The position numbers and the translations under genes are program-made. A stretch of 35,918 nucleotides of DNA, taken from Acidobacteria bacterium 28-1. GTDB taxonomy: Bacteria; Acidobacteriota; Blastocatellia; Pyrinomonadales; Pyrinomonadaceae. The DNA lies in contig MWYZ01000022.1 in assembly GCA_002050365.1 (NCBI GenBank), forward strand, positions 1-35,918. The letters run 5' to 3'. Below are positions 16,791 through 24,460 of this stretch, one piece after another. Within the stretch, counting starts at the first letter, position 1. Every line of letters begins with the position of its first letter. The notes beneath the pieces are model-generated. The model ran no database searches, was not told where the DNA came from, and saw only the letters and a program-made list of their open reading frames with translations.

Positions 16791-17459
16791 ATGGCAGACA
16801 TCAAAAATGTTAATCGCAGCGGCGGCAATGAAATCAAAAATTTGACCGACAATCAAATTAAAGACCGCGATGCGCCGCGCGTTCCGCAAACCGGCATCAA
16901 AAGTAATCAAACCGAATTTCCGGTCGGTCAACCGGCGGAAACGCGCCAGCCGGTTGACACGGTTAATCTGCCGCCCGAACAAAAGATTTTGCCGGACGCG
17001 GCAACCGGACGCGACGCGACGCAGCTTGAAGCGGCTAAACAATTAAGCTCGCTCGGCGGCGCGTCGGCGACCGACCGCTTGCTCGGTCTTGATTTGCGTC
17101 CGACGATGGTCGGAGCATTAGCACCGCCGCCGGGCAACAGCGAATTTCTGCGCCATATTTCACCGCAAATGCGCCGCACGATGATGCGGAAAATGCTCAG
17201 CAAGCAGCGCGAAAGAATGCGCCGTTTGGCACGTTTTCTGCGCGAGCGTGAGCAGTCGGGCGAAGGTGAAAGTGGTAATGAATCCGACCGCGAAAGTTTT
17301 ACCGAAATGATTTCCGAGCCGCTTGAACCGAATCAAATACAGATGACAAAAGCCATCGGCGAGATTGATAAAACGGCGCGGATGCTCGACATTTTAGATG
17401 AAATGCTGGCAATGCAGGATTACACCATCAGTCAAATCGGAACATTTTCGCAAGGCTGA
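16791..17459 (+). CDS. Type III locus protein of unknown function
   Basis: A 222-residue soluble protein between sctU and sctQ. It has a proline- and Gln-rich disordered N-terminal half, a very basic helix at about 125-155 (MRRTMMRKMLSKQRERMRRL), an acidic stretch, and a C-terminal helix IGEIDKTARMLDILDEMLAM. By position it could replace SctP or SctO, or be a C-ring or stalk partner, but I see no family motif to decide. Expression with the core operon is likely. Confidence 0.6.
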   Translation: MADIKNVNRSGGNEIKNLTDNQIKDRDAPRVPQTGIKSNQTEFPVGQPAETRQPVDTVNLPPEQKILPDAATGRDATQLEAAKQLSSLGGASATDRLLGLDLRPTMVGALAPPPGNSEFLRHISPQMRRTMMRKMLSKQRERMRRLARFLREREQSGEGESGNESDRESFTEMISEPLEPNQIQMTKAIGEIDKTARMLDILDEMLAMQDYTISQIGTFSQG

Positions 17460-17521
17460 AATTTTGCCGCACCGCGACCGACAAATCGAGAAAATTGCTG
17501 AAGAAAAACTTTGCTTAATAA

Positions 17522-18964
17522 ATGGACTCCCAAAAGACGGTTAAAAAAGCCGAAGAATTTTTCAATATAAAGGTTGAAATGCCGCTCGACCCGTTTGCCG
17601 TGGATATTTTCGGCGGCGGGAAATCCGTTCAAACCGAAGAAAGGAATACGCCTTCCGAAGTAGAAGAGGTGGAGAGAAAGGATGAAAAGACAAAAGAGCG
17701 TCCGGCTTGGAACGCGAACTTGCCTCGTTTGACCGCGCGTGAAGTCGAATTTTCAAGGCTTCTGCAAAATTTACCGAAAAATTTAACCCGCCGAGCCGCC
17801 GTCGCCATCGAAGAAACACTCGCGCGTTATACTTTTCAATTATCAAACCACATAAAATGCCAGCTAGCTTCGGTTTCAGAAGTAAATCTAGCCAAAGCGA
17901 TTGGCAAAGCGGTGCAAACTCCGCAGGTTTTTCTAACGCTCGGCTGCCAGCCGGAAAATGCCGCCGCCGTGATTGCTTTGAACGCGGATTTTGCGTCTTT
18001 CGTCATTAATTTGATTTTAGGCGGACAAACCACCGATTTTGCCCATCCGCGCGAGTTGTCGCCAATTGAAAACGTGATAATTGAGTTTCTCGGCATCAAC
18101 ATTTTGAGTGAAATAAACAAATGGTTGGGACAGCCGGTTCTCTGTCTGCAAAAGGTTGCGGGTGAAAATCCGTCTGTCTTCGATTCGTTTGAACGCGGAG
18201 CGGAATCGGTATTCGGCGTAAATTTCAATGCTTTTGCCGGAACGGTCACTGTTTTTTCGAGTTGGAGTTTTTTAGACGGGCTTGATAAAACGCAGAATCC
18301 GTTGTTTGAAAAAAAATCGCCTGACAAACAGATTCAAACCTTTGAAAAAATTGCTTTAAAGTTAGGAATGCGTCTGCCAATCGGCACGACCTACTTGACC
18401 GCCGACAATCTTTTGTATCTCGAACAAGGCGATGTGGTATTAATCGAAGAACCGGAAAACGACTGGGTGGGCGACAATTTTTCCGGTAATCTGCAAGTTT
18501 ATGTCGGGAGCGGCAAGAATTTTCTCTTAAACGGAATAAGCGTGCCGGATGAAACGGACGGAGGCGGCGAATTAACTTTCAAAATCAATGAAATTTTGAG
18601 CAGTGAAGAACGGCAAAAATTAACGCCGACGAAATTAAAAATGGACGAAAAAGAAACGGAAGAAACCGAAATCGCCGGAGCTACGCCGGAGGAATCCGAA
18701 AATGCGACCGAACCGGCAGAGGAAACCGAAAATGCGGCAATCTTGAGTAATGTTCTGGTTAATCTGCGGGTGGAAATTGCCGGCGGCAAAATCAGCCTGA
18801 ACGAATTGCAAACGCTGCGCTCCGGTCAAATCATCTCGCTCGGCTGCCGCCCGAACGACCCGGTGCGGATTGTGACAGACAGCAGCGACCAGCCGATTGC
18901 CGTCGGCGAATTAGTGGATATTGAAGGGAAACTTGGTGTTCGAGTAACCAGAGTTTTTATTTGA
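17522..18964 (+). CDS. sctQ: Type III C-ring protein SctQ (FliM-FliN fusion type)
   Basis: A cytoplasmic sorting-platform protein. After a charged linker, residues about 75-260 resemble the FliM middle region (FVINLILGG ... ELSPIENVIIEFLG). A first SpoA-like domain lies at about 275-350 (KLGMRLPIGTTYLTADNLLYLEQGD). A Glu/Thr-rich linker at about 370-405 leads to a C-terminal SpoA domain of FliN type (VNLRVEIAGGKISLNELQTL, then PNDPVRIVTDSSDQPIAVGELVDI). At 480 residues it is longer than usual SctQ and close to a FliM plus FliN fusion. The fliO-like gene follows four bases later. Confidence 0.9.
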   Translation: MDSQKTVKKAEEFFNIKVEMPLDPFAVDIFGGGKSVQTEERNTPSEVEEVERKDEKTKERPAWNANLPRLTAREVEFSRLLQNLPKNLTRRAAVAIEETLARYTFQLSNHIKCQLASVSEVNLAKAIGKAVQTPQVFLTLGCQPENAAAVIALNADFASFVINLILGGQTTDFAHPRELSPIENVIIEFLGINILSEINKWLGQPVLCLQKVAGENPSVFDSFERGAESVFGVNFNAFAGTVTVFSSWSFLDGLDKTQNPLFEKKSPDKQIQTFEKIALKLGMRLPIGTTYLTADNLLYLEQGDVVLIEEPENDWVGDNFSGNLQVYVGSGKNFLLNGISVPDETDGGGELTFKINEILSSEERQKLTPTKLKMDEKETEETEIAGATPEESENATEPAEETENAAILSNVLVNLRVEIAGGKISLNELQTLRSGQIISLGCRPNDPVRIVTDSSDQPIAVGELVDIEGKLGVRVTRVFI

Positions 18965-18968
18965 AATT

Positions 18969-19358
18969 ATGGGAAGCTCACTCAGTTTTTTATGGATGCT
19001 GATACAGACGATTCTCGCTCTGCTGCTCGTCTGCGGTTTGGCATATTTGATTTTTCGCGTTCTGTTGCCGCGCCTGACCGGCAATTTCTCGACAAACAAT
19101 ATGGTGCGCGTCGTTGACCGCGTCGGACTCGAAGCCAGAAAAAATTTGTATGTTATCGAAGTTACAGGCCGCTGGCTGTTAATTTCCGTTTCGGAAAACG
19201 GGACGCAGTTAATTAGCGAACTCGATGCCGCAACAGCTGCGAGAGCGGAACAGGAAATACTAAAAAATCGCGGGCTGCCGCCGGGTGTTCCATTCGGCGG
19301 TTCTTTTGCCGATAAGCTCAACGAAGTAATCGGGCGCGGAAAAGGAGGAAAAAGATGA
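18969..19358 (+). CDS. fliO: FliO-like membrane protein
   Basis: A 129-residue protein with one membrane helix at about 8-32 (MLIQTILALLLVCGLAYLIF). A small domain follows containing VVDRVGLEARKNLYVIEVTGRWLLISVSENG and IS-ELD, the core pattern of FliO. In flagella FliO helps assemble the FliP ring. Here the gene precedes sctR (the FliP counterpart), and its stop overlaps the sctR start (ATGA). FliO is normally absent from non-flagellar type III systems, so its presence is notable. Confidence 0.85.
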   Translation: MGSSLSFLWMLIQTILALLLVCGLAYLIFRVLLPRLTGNFSTNNMVRVVDRVGLEARKNLYVIEVTGRWLLISVSENGTQLISELDAATAARAEQEILKNRGLPPGVPFGGSFADKLNEVIGRGKGGKR

Positions 19359-20131
19359 AATTCGACTTTGGAAAAATTCTGTTTTGGGCGGCTTTTTTAA
19401 TCGGGTTGACACCGATTTTCGCCGTGTCGCAGACTGTCCAGCCATTGCAGAATCAACAGGGCGGCGAAACGGCAAATCCGGTTGTTCTAATCATTGTCAT
19501 CGGTGCTTTGGCACTCGCTCCATTCGGTTTGATAATGCTGACTTCGTTTGTCAAAATCGCCGTCGTTCTGTCAATTCTGCGAAACGCGCTCGGCACTCAG
19601 CAGATTCCTCCGAATCAAGTGATTACCGGCATTGCGCTGATTTTAACTGTGTTTATTATGGCGCCGGTCGTCGAAAAGATGCGTGCCGAAGCCGGAACGA
19701 TTCAAGATACAGAAGCGATTTTCAGCGAGGTTTCCGTTAAAACTCTGTTTGAAGCCTCCGAGCGCGGTAAAAAACCGCTGCGTGATTTTCTGCTTCGCTA
19801 CGCTCACGAAAAACACCGCGTGATGTTTTTCGGTCTGGCGCAGCAGATGGCTCAGCGAAACGGCAACGACCCGAATCAGATAACAGCGGAAGATTTTCGC
19901 GTCGTTATTCCCGCATTCGTCACCAGCCAGCTGACCGAAGCCTTTCAAATCGGCTTTATTTTGTTCATCCCGTTTTTGATTATTGATATGGTGGTCGCCA
20001 ATATCCTGCAGGCAATGGGAATGTTTATGCTTTCGCCGACAATTATTTCACTGCCGTTTAAACTGCTGCTGTTTGTTTTAATCAGCGGTTGGGAAATACT
20101 GATTAAAAACTTGGTGCTTGGCTATGTCTGA
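19355..20131 (+). CDS. sctR: Type III export gate protein SctR/FliP
   Basis: An inner-membrane export gate subunit. It has a cleavable signal peptide, as FliP does (about 1-25, ending IFAVSQT). Typical blocks follow: LALAPFGLIMLTSFVKIAVVLSILRNALGTQQIPPN, then GIALILTVFIMAPV, IPAFVTSQLTEAFQIGFILFIPFLIIDMVVA and GMFMLSPTIISLPFKLLLFV. A strong AGGAGG precedes the ATG. At 258 residues it is FliP-sized. It is the most diagnostic gene of the cluster. Confidence 0.97.
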   Translation: MKFDFGKILFWAAFLIGLTPIFAVSQTVQPLQNQQGGETANPVVLIIVIGALALAPFGLIMLTSFVKIAVVLSILRNALGTQQIPPNQVITGIALILTVFIMAPVVEKMRAEAGTIQDTEAIFSEVSVKTLFEASERGKKPLRDFLLRYAHEKHRVMFFGLAQQMAQRNGNDPNQITAEDFRVVIPAFVTSQLTEAFQIGFILFIPFLIIDMVVANILQAMGMFMLSPTIISLPFKLLLFVLISGWEILIKNLVLGYV

Positions 20132-20248
20132 CGTTATTGCCAAAAATAATCAGATTAGCGTTTCACAATTGATGCAGTAAAAGAAGGACAGGATTTTTAT
20201 CCAGCATCAAATTTGAAACATCAAATAACTGAAGGAGGAATTTTTGCA

Positions 20249-20518
20249 ATGGAAATGTTTGTTAATGTTGCCAGTGAAGGCTTATGGCTGATTTTGCTTT
20301 TATCCTTGCTGCCGCTGCTGGCAAGCCTTGTCGTCGGCTTGCTGGTCAGTCTTTTTCAGGCTTTAACGCAAATCCAGGAACAAACTTTAACATTTGTGCC
20401 GAAAATTATCGCCACGATTCTGGTGATTATGATTACATTCAGCTGGATGATGGAAGTTTTGCAGGAATTTGCCAAAAAAACTTTTGATTTGATGCTTCAA
20501 ATCAGCGTCGCCCGCTGA
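20249..20518 (+). CDS. sctS: Type III export gate protein SctS/FliQ
   Basis: An 89-residue protein with two membrane hairpin helices (about 8-35 and 48-72) and the family pattern LLVSLFQALTQIQEQTLTFVPKI. ATG 20249 is chosen because GGAGG lies ten bases upstream; a start at 20213 would add twelve residues foreign to the family. It follows sctR after about 117 bases. Confidence 0.95.
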   Translation: MEMFVNVASEGLWLILLLSLLPLLASLVVGLLVSLFQALTQIQEQTLTFVPKIIATILVIMITFSWMMEVLQEFAKKTFDLMLQISVAR

Positions 20519-20538
20519 TTTCTAAACGCCCAGAGCTA

Positions 20539-21396
20539 ATGCAGGAATTTCTTCAACTACTGGAACTTGTTCTGAAAACCTTTGAGGTCGGGCAAAATCC
20601 GCAAGCCTTTCTGGTTTTATTCGGTTTGGCGTTCGCCCGCTTCATCTCTTTTATCCTCGTCGTTCCTTTTTTCGGCGGACAAGTCGTTCCCGCGCAAGTC
20701 AAAGTCGCCGTTGCAACCTCTCTGGTCATTATCACTTATCCGGCTTTGCTGGCGGAACTGCCGCCGGACGGAAGCTCGCTCGGATTCGGCGTTCTCGGTT
20801 TTGTCGGATTGCTGGCAAAGGAAATTTTTGTCGGCTTCACGCTCGGTTTCGTCGCCTCCTTGGTTTTTGAAGCGGTGCAGGTTGCCGGACGCATCGCCGA
20901 TTTGCAGCGCGGCTCGACGATGGGCGAGCTTTTCGCCCCGCAGCTGCAGGAGAGAGTTTCGGAACTCGGACAATTTCAATTGCAGTTGGCGATTGTCGTT
21001 TTTCTAACGACCGGAGCGCATCGCTTTTTTATAAGTTCGCTTGTCAGGAGCTTTCTGTTTATTCCGGCGTTGCGTTTCCCGAAAATAGAAGCCGGATGGT
21101 CACCGGCGGCGGAATTTTTCACCCTTGTGACGGGCAGCGTTTTGAGCATCGGCGTGCAGCTTGCCGTTCCGATTATCGTAACTTTGCTTTTGACCGATTT
21201 ATTTTTCGGGCTGATCAACCGCGTCGCGCCGCAGGTCAATGTTTTCTTCTTGAGTATGCCCGTCAAGATGTGGCTCGGAATTCTTGTCGTCGCGTTGATG
21301 TTGTCGTTTTTGATTTCCCGAATGCTCGACTATTTTGACGAGTCATACGAGGCGTTTGAATTTATGTTGAAATTCTTTAGCCAAATGTATCAATAA
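20539..21396 (+). CDS. sctT: Type III export gate protein SctT/FliR
   Basis: An inner-membrane export gate subunit of 285 residues with about six hydrophobic segments. Family blocks are FLVLFGLAFARFISFILVVPFFGG, GFVASLVFEAVQVAGRIADLQRG, LLLTDLFFGLINRVAPQVNVFFLSMPVK and the acidic C-terminal tail after FLISRMLDYF. It ends the export cluster. The convergent toxin operon ends about 200 bases further on. Confidence 0.95.
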   Translation: MQEFLQLLELVLKTFEVGQNPQAFLVLFGLAFARFISFILVVPFFGGQVVPAQVKVAVATSLVIITYPALLAELPPDGSSLGFGVLGFVGLLAKEIFVGFTLGFVASLVFEAVQVAGRIADLQRGSTMGELFAPQLQERVSELGQFQLQLAIVVFLTTGAHRFFISSLVRSFLFIPALRFPKIEAGWSPAAEFFTLVTGSVLSIGVQLAVPIIVTLLLTDLFFGLINRVAPQVNVFFLSMPVKMWLGILVVALMLSFLISRMLDYFDESYEAFEFMLKFFSQMYQ

Positions 21397-21448
21397 TCTA
21401 TTTTTTAACTATGCTCTTTGCCGGATGAGTTTTTAGCCAAAAGAATTA

Positions 21449-21540
21449 AATTCTCTCAACTCTTTTTCCAATGTTGTTTTTCCTCAAAACCAACAGGATT
21501 TCAGCCGCGATTGCTCCCACAGCGTAACCTGCCGCATTAC
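21449..21540 (-). pseudogene. Remnant of a B-family toxin cassette
   Basis: The minus strand reads AAGYAVGAIAAEILLVLRK before a stop at about 21449. This resembles the B-family segment GAGYALGTVATDVLIGK, and the DNA just before it (TTATTTGAAAA type) matches what follows the other cassette terminator at about 23.2 kb. It is probably a decayed third cassette joint. The match is short. Confidence 0.35.
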
Positions 21541-21554
21541 TTAATTTTCAAATA

Positions 21555-21585
21555 ACAAAAGCGAAGTTTTTTGCTTCGCTTTTTG
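21555..21585. terminator. Bidirectional terminator at the convergent operon ends
   Basis: AAAGCGAAG and CTTCGCTTT form a stem around a T-rich loop, flanked by an A run and a T run, so it can act on both strands. It lies seven bases past the stop of the pentapeptide gene (minus) and about 160 bases past sctT (plus). Confidence 0.75.
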
Positions 21586-21591
21586 ATTTAT

Positions 21592-22257
21592 CTATCTTAA
21601 TCCCTCTTCTCTTAACATCTCTTTAATCCGACGGATATTTTGCTGTTCTTCGGAATACCAGCCGATTGTCTGCTTCCATTCTTCAGGTAATTCTCGCGCA
21701 TCGGAAAAATGTGCGTCGTCTATTTTAGTTCCTTTTACATCAACATCTACCAGGTATGTATATGAAAAATCAGCACCGCTGACATTCGCGTTTTCAAATG
21801 AACAATTTCTTATAAAGGCTCGTTTAAAATTAGCTTCTTTCAGTAAAGCATTCTTGAATGAAGAATTCCTGACAGTTGATTTTACAAAAAAAGCCTTTTC
21901 CATCTCTGCATTGTCAAAAGTGAGTCTTTCCGCATTATTCAAACTGTGGATTTGAATCTCTTTCATTTTAGAATTTGAAAAATCTATATCTTCCATATCT
22001 ACATCAGAAAAATCAGAATTATCTAGGTTTGCTCCACAAAACTTTATGTTTCTCAAATGACCACTTGAAAAACTTGTTTTGCTACAATTGCTTTGGCTCA
22101 AATCTATATTCTCTAGAACGATTAAATACAGTTTCCTGTCAGCAAGGTGAAAACTTTTAAGATTTAGATTACGAAGTTCCAATTTCTTACCTTTCGAGCG
22201 GTCTTCGAGCCATTTTTGGTGTTCGTTCAATAGATTGTCTAGTTCTTCCTGTGTCAT
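21592..22257 (-). CDS. Pentapeptide-repeat immunity protein for the B2 nuclease cassette
   Basis: I choose ATG 22257 (MTQEELDNLLNEHQKWLE), 13 bases past the toxin stop. A longer frame from 22323 would overlap the toxin. After a helical N-terminus, residues about 40-190 form pentapeptide repeats of the A(D/N)LxF kind (FCGANLDNSDFSDVDMEDID, ANVSGADFSY), giving a right-handed beta-helix. A tail with a helix (EQQNIRRIKEMLREEGL) ends it. Such repeats serve as immunity or target-protection proteins, sometimes by DNA mimicry. The terminator follows. The partner is assigned by position. Confidence 0.8.
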   Translation of the reverse strand: MTQEELDNLLNEHQKWLEDRSKGKKLELRNLNLKSFHLADRKLYLIVLENIDLSQSNCSKTSFSSGHLRNIKFCGANLDNSDFSDVDMEDIDFSNSKMKEIQIHSLNNAERLTFDNAEMEKAFFVKSTVRNSSFKNALLKEANFKRAFIRNCSFENANVSGADFSYTYLVDVDVKGTKIDDAHFSDARELPEEWKQTIGWYSEEQQNIRRIKEMLREEGLR

Positions 22258-22270
22258 TTTAGTTGCCTGT

Positions 22271-23206
22271 CTATTGTATAAATCGCACTTTTCCTTTTGC
22301 GCTTGCCGGCAGCTTTGTTTCAATGGCTGTTTTTAGTGATTTAAATTCTGTGCCGGTTATATTGCGTCCATCAATTAAAATGTTTTCACCGCCAATTATT
22401 TTTTTTACTATGTCATCTACATCCTTCAGTCTTGCATCTTTCACATCCCAAGCAATTCCATTGCCGTCGAAATAATCGTCGCCGTGAGTGCCGCCATCGG
22501 CATGAATGCCTCTACTTACAGGTCCTTCCAAAACACCTTGCTTTTCTGCCTCTAATGCTGCTTTTGCTTCTCCTATCTTATACTCTTTAGTGTCGGGGTC
22601 AAAAGCTAACTCTTTGTGCCTTGGATTTTGTTGCAGCCACTCATAATCGTCGGGATTTTTATTCTTGATAGTTTGCAAAGCGCCTTTATTTTCAGCCTCT
22701 TGAATACCTTCCAGCAATTTCTGCCGTGCTGCACCCGTTTCTCTCTGAAACTGATTTTTAGCAATCTTCTTCGTCTGCTCAATATCCAGTTCGACTATCT
22801 CATTGCCGAAGCCCGTCTTCTGCATCGCATCCCGATACGCCGTCGCCAAATCGTCAACTTTCCCTTTGATGCCGTCGCCGAACTCTTTAGTCGCTTCCGC
22901 TACAAATTGTTTGAAAGTCACCGCGCCGTTTTTTAGTTTATTACCGGCAAATTTGGTTAAATCTCCCAAAAACTCTGCGCCCGCCAAACCTGAATACAAA
23001 GCGGGATTCCGCAATGCCTGTTTGATTCGTTGACTGGCTATTTGCGCCGCTTGATCGGAAAACATTTCGGCGACTTTGACTTTAGCTAATGACTTTAAGT
23101 CTTCGAGTTTCGTCAGCAGTGTGGCTATCGGCTTGATTTGCTTCAATCCTTCGAGCGCAATGCCAACTCCCTTGCCGATGACAACATCCGTCGCTACTGT
23201 TCCCAC
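22271..23206 (-). CDS. B2 orphan toxin cassette, candidate PD-(D/E)XK nuclease
   Basis: The first 45 residues (GTVATDVVIGKGVGIALEGL onwards) are almost identical to the joint region of effector B, but no start precedes them: the frame is closed by a stop about 30 bases upstream and GTG 23206 is the only candidate. The tail holds DDYFDGNGIAWDVKDARL and GGENILIDGRNITGTEFKSL. The D...WDVK and ENILID pattern resembles CdiA tips with a PD-(D/E)XK nuclease fold, a prediction from pattern only. It is probably a silent or displaced cassette that can recombine into effector B. Confidence 0.65.
   Translation of the reverse strand: MGTVATDVVIGKGVGIALEGLKQIKPIATLLTKLEDLKSLAKVKVAEMFSDQAAQIASQRIKQALRNPALYSGLAGAEFLGDLTKFAGNKLKNGAVTFKQFVAEATKEFGDGIKGKVDDLATAYRDAMQKTGFGNEIVELDIEQTKKIAKNQFQRETGAARQKLLEGIQEAENKGALQTIKNKNPDDYEWLQQNPRHKELAFDPDTKEYKIGEAKAALEAEKQGVLEGPVSRGIHADGGTHGDDYFDGNGIAWDVKDARLKDVDDIVKKIIGGENILIDGRNITGTEFKSLKTAIETKLPASAKGKVRFIQ
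23072..23204 (-). repeat. 133-bp direct repeat, copy in the B2 cassette
   Basis: It matches 24658-24790 in effector B with only a few mismatches and encodes the shared stretch from GTVATD to SLAKVKV. Such identity would allow homologous swapping of toxin tips. Confidence 0.85.
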
Positions 23207-23239
23207 TTTTGTTAAACGGGCATTTAGTTTTCAAATAAC

Positions 23240-23270
23240 AAAAAGCGAAGTTTCAAGCTTCGCTTTATCT
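23240..23270 (-). terminator. Terminator after the CdiI-type immunity gene
   Basis: On the minus strand AAAGCGAAG, a short loop and CTTCGCTTT are followed by a T run. Stem and flank are nearly the same as the terminator at 21555, suggesting that cassettes move as toxin, immunity gene and terminator. Confidence 0.75.
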
Positions 23271-23283
23271 AAATACTTTCTTA

Positions 23284-23616
23284 CTAAAATTTATTTTTCG
23301 GACACGGTTCTTTTAGGATTTCCAACACTCGCTCCAGAAATGCGCGTCTCGTTTTAAGCGGCGAAAAACCGCTTCCTGTTGACCTATCTACTATATCCTT
23401 CAACTCATTTTCGTCTAATGATAATGCTAAGAGTTTTTCAAGGTTTTGCACAACTAATTCAACAAGTTGTGGTGTTTCAACCTTAAATTGTCTGACTACC
23501 ACTTCAAAATTTGGTTCTTGCCCTTTCCATGGAAAAAATGATGTCCAACTTTGAAAGAAGTTGCAACCCAAAAATTGATCTAATTCATAAAAGTCTTTTG
23601 AGAAGTTAGAAATCAT
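23284..23616 (-). CDS. CdiI-type immunity protein for the RNase A-like toxin
   Basis: A 110-residue protein of the CdiI_2-like kind: ELDQFLGCNFFQSWTSFF near the start, helical LVELVVQNLEKLLALSLDEN in the middle, and a final TRRAFLERVLEILKE helix. It starts three bases past the stop of the toxin. Family members neutralise CdiA RNase tips, which fits the toxin next door. Confidence 0.75.
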   Translation of the reverse strand: MISNFSKDFYELDQFLGCNFFQSWTSFFPWKGQEPNFEVVVRQFKVETPQLVELVVQNLEKLLALSLDENELKDIVDRSTGSGFSPLKTRRAFLERVLEILKEPCPKNKF

Positions 23617-23619
23617 ATT

Positions 23620-24321
23620 TTATTTTAGTTTTGGAAATGCCGACAAAAAGTGCCAACCAGTTTCAGAATTATCTTTTACTAAAACTACCAACACTTTGTT
23701 GGTTACTTTACTTCCGGTTTTACCTCTCTCAACAACGATTCCTGCCGTTTCTCCAAAATCAAATGTTACATTGGTTTTAAGTCTTCGTGAATCTTTCAGG
23801 AATGCGTCAATTTCTGCTTTGTGTTCTTTAACAAATTTACCTAACGCTCGATTAGCCGTTGACTCATTATAAAATGACGAAGCAAAATTTTCATTCCTCA
23901 TTTCAGGCTTATTTAGCCTATTTCTCAGCCAATTTTCAGACCGCCCAATGTGTTCCTCTCTAATATGTCCGCCGAGCAAATCGTGCGTGTCAACCGTTCT
24001 TCTCGTTGTTTCGCTTAGATTATCAACGAATTTATCTCTCGTCTGTTTCAATTCATCAACAAATTCTTTCCCGTACTTGCTTCTGATGCCGTTTTTACCT
24101 TCTAAAAATTCTTCCAACTCGATGGGTTTGTTGTTTTTAACCAAATCGAAAACCTTTTCTTTTGCTTCTCTGGTAATCGCTTCATCAATTACTTTGCCGC
24201 TCGATGAAATAATTTGTTTGCCTTTATTTAAATCAAGGCTAATTAAACTCTCACGATAAAGTTTCTCTAATTGCGGTTTGGCAATCTCGCCTATTTCTTT
24301 AGTTACCTGAAGGCTGGACAT
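23620..24321 (-). CDS. Effector B, C-terminal part with RNase A-like toxin domain
   Basis: This is the tip of effector B, cut from its body by a small inserted element. The toxin part (about 105-233) matches the CdiA RNase A-like domain: DLLGGHIREEHIGRSENWLR, then NRLN, ASSFYNESTANRAL, GIVVERGK and VLVVLVKD, ending in a yP-like FPKL. The His in GGH is the expected catalytic residue. The apparent start MSSLQ is encoded by the element's inverted repeat and is accidental. Removing the element joins RQVT to KEIGEIAKPQLEK in frame. Expression now depends on chance translation. Confidence 0.75.
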   Translation of the reverse strand: MSSLQVTKEIGEIAKPQLEKLYRESLISLDLNKGKQIISSSGKVIDEAITREAKEKVFDLVKNNKPIELEEFLEGKNGIRSKYGKEFVDELKQTRDKFVDNLSETTRRTVDTHDLLGGHIREEHIGRSENWLRNRLNKPEMRNENFASSFYNESTANRALGKFVKEHKAEIDAFLKDSRRLKTNVTFDFGETAGIVVERGKTGSKVTNKVLVVLVKDNSETGWHFLSAFPKLK

Positions 24322-24460
24322 AATTCAAAGCCTTATATTTTCAGTGTTTTAGCGTGTTTAGCAAAAACTTAAAATTAAAAATTGCAATTCTTTTCGGAAG
24401 GCACTTTTCTAAACTTTGTAATCACTGTCTTTAGAGAAACTGAATTATGTCCAGTCTTCA
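24308..24460. mobile_element. MITE-like insertion 2 in effector B
   Basis: Terminal inverted repeats TGAAGGCTGGACATAATTCA (24308-24327) and its complement (24441-24460) match at 19 of 20 positions. They are flanked by direct repeats GTTACC (24302-24307 and 24461-24466), a 6- or 7-bp target duplication. At 153 bp it is non-coding. Deleting it with one target copy (159 bp) restores an open frame. Confidence 0.85.

Noticed and set aside
16791..17459. Assignment of the gene between sctU and sctQ as SctP
   Set aside because: Only position supports it; I see no needle-length-control motif, so the name was withheld.
15638..21396. The cluster as a plain flagellar operon
   Set aside because: FliO-like, SctR and SctQ features are flagellar in style, but sctI, TPR chaperone-like genes and toxin substrates lie beside it, and no hook, filament or motor genes are visible. 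I keep it as a non-flagellar system with flagellar traits.
24300..24321. MSSLQ start as an authentic toxin start
   Set aside because: It is encoded by the inverted end of the inserted element, so it is an accident of the insertion.
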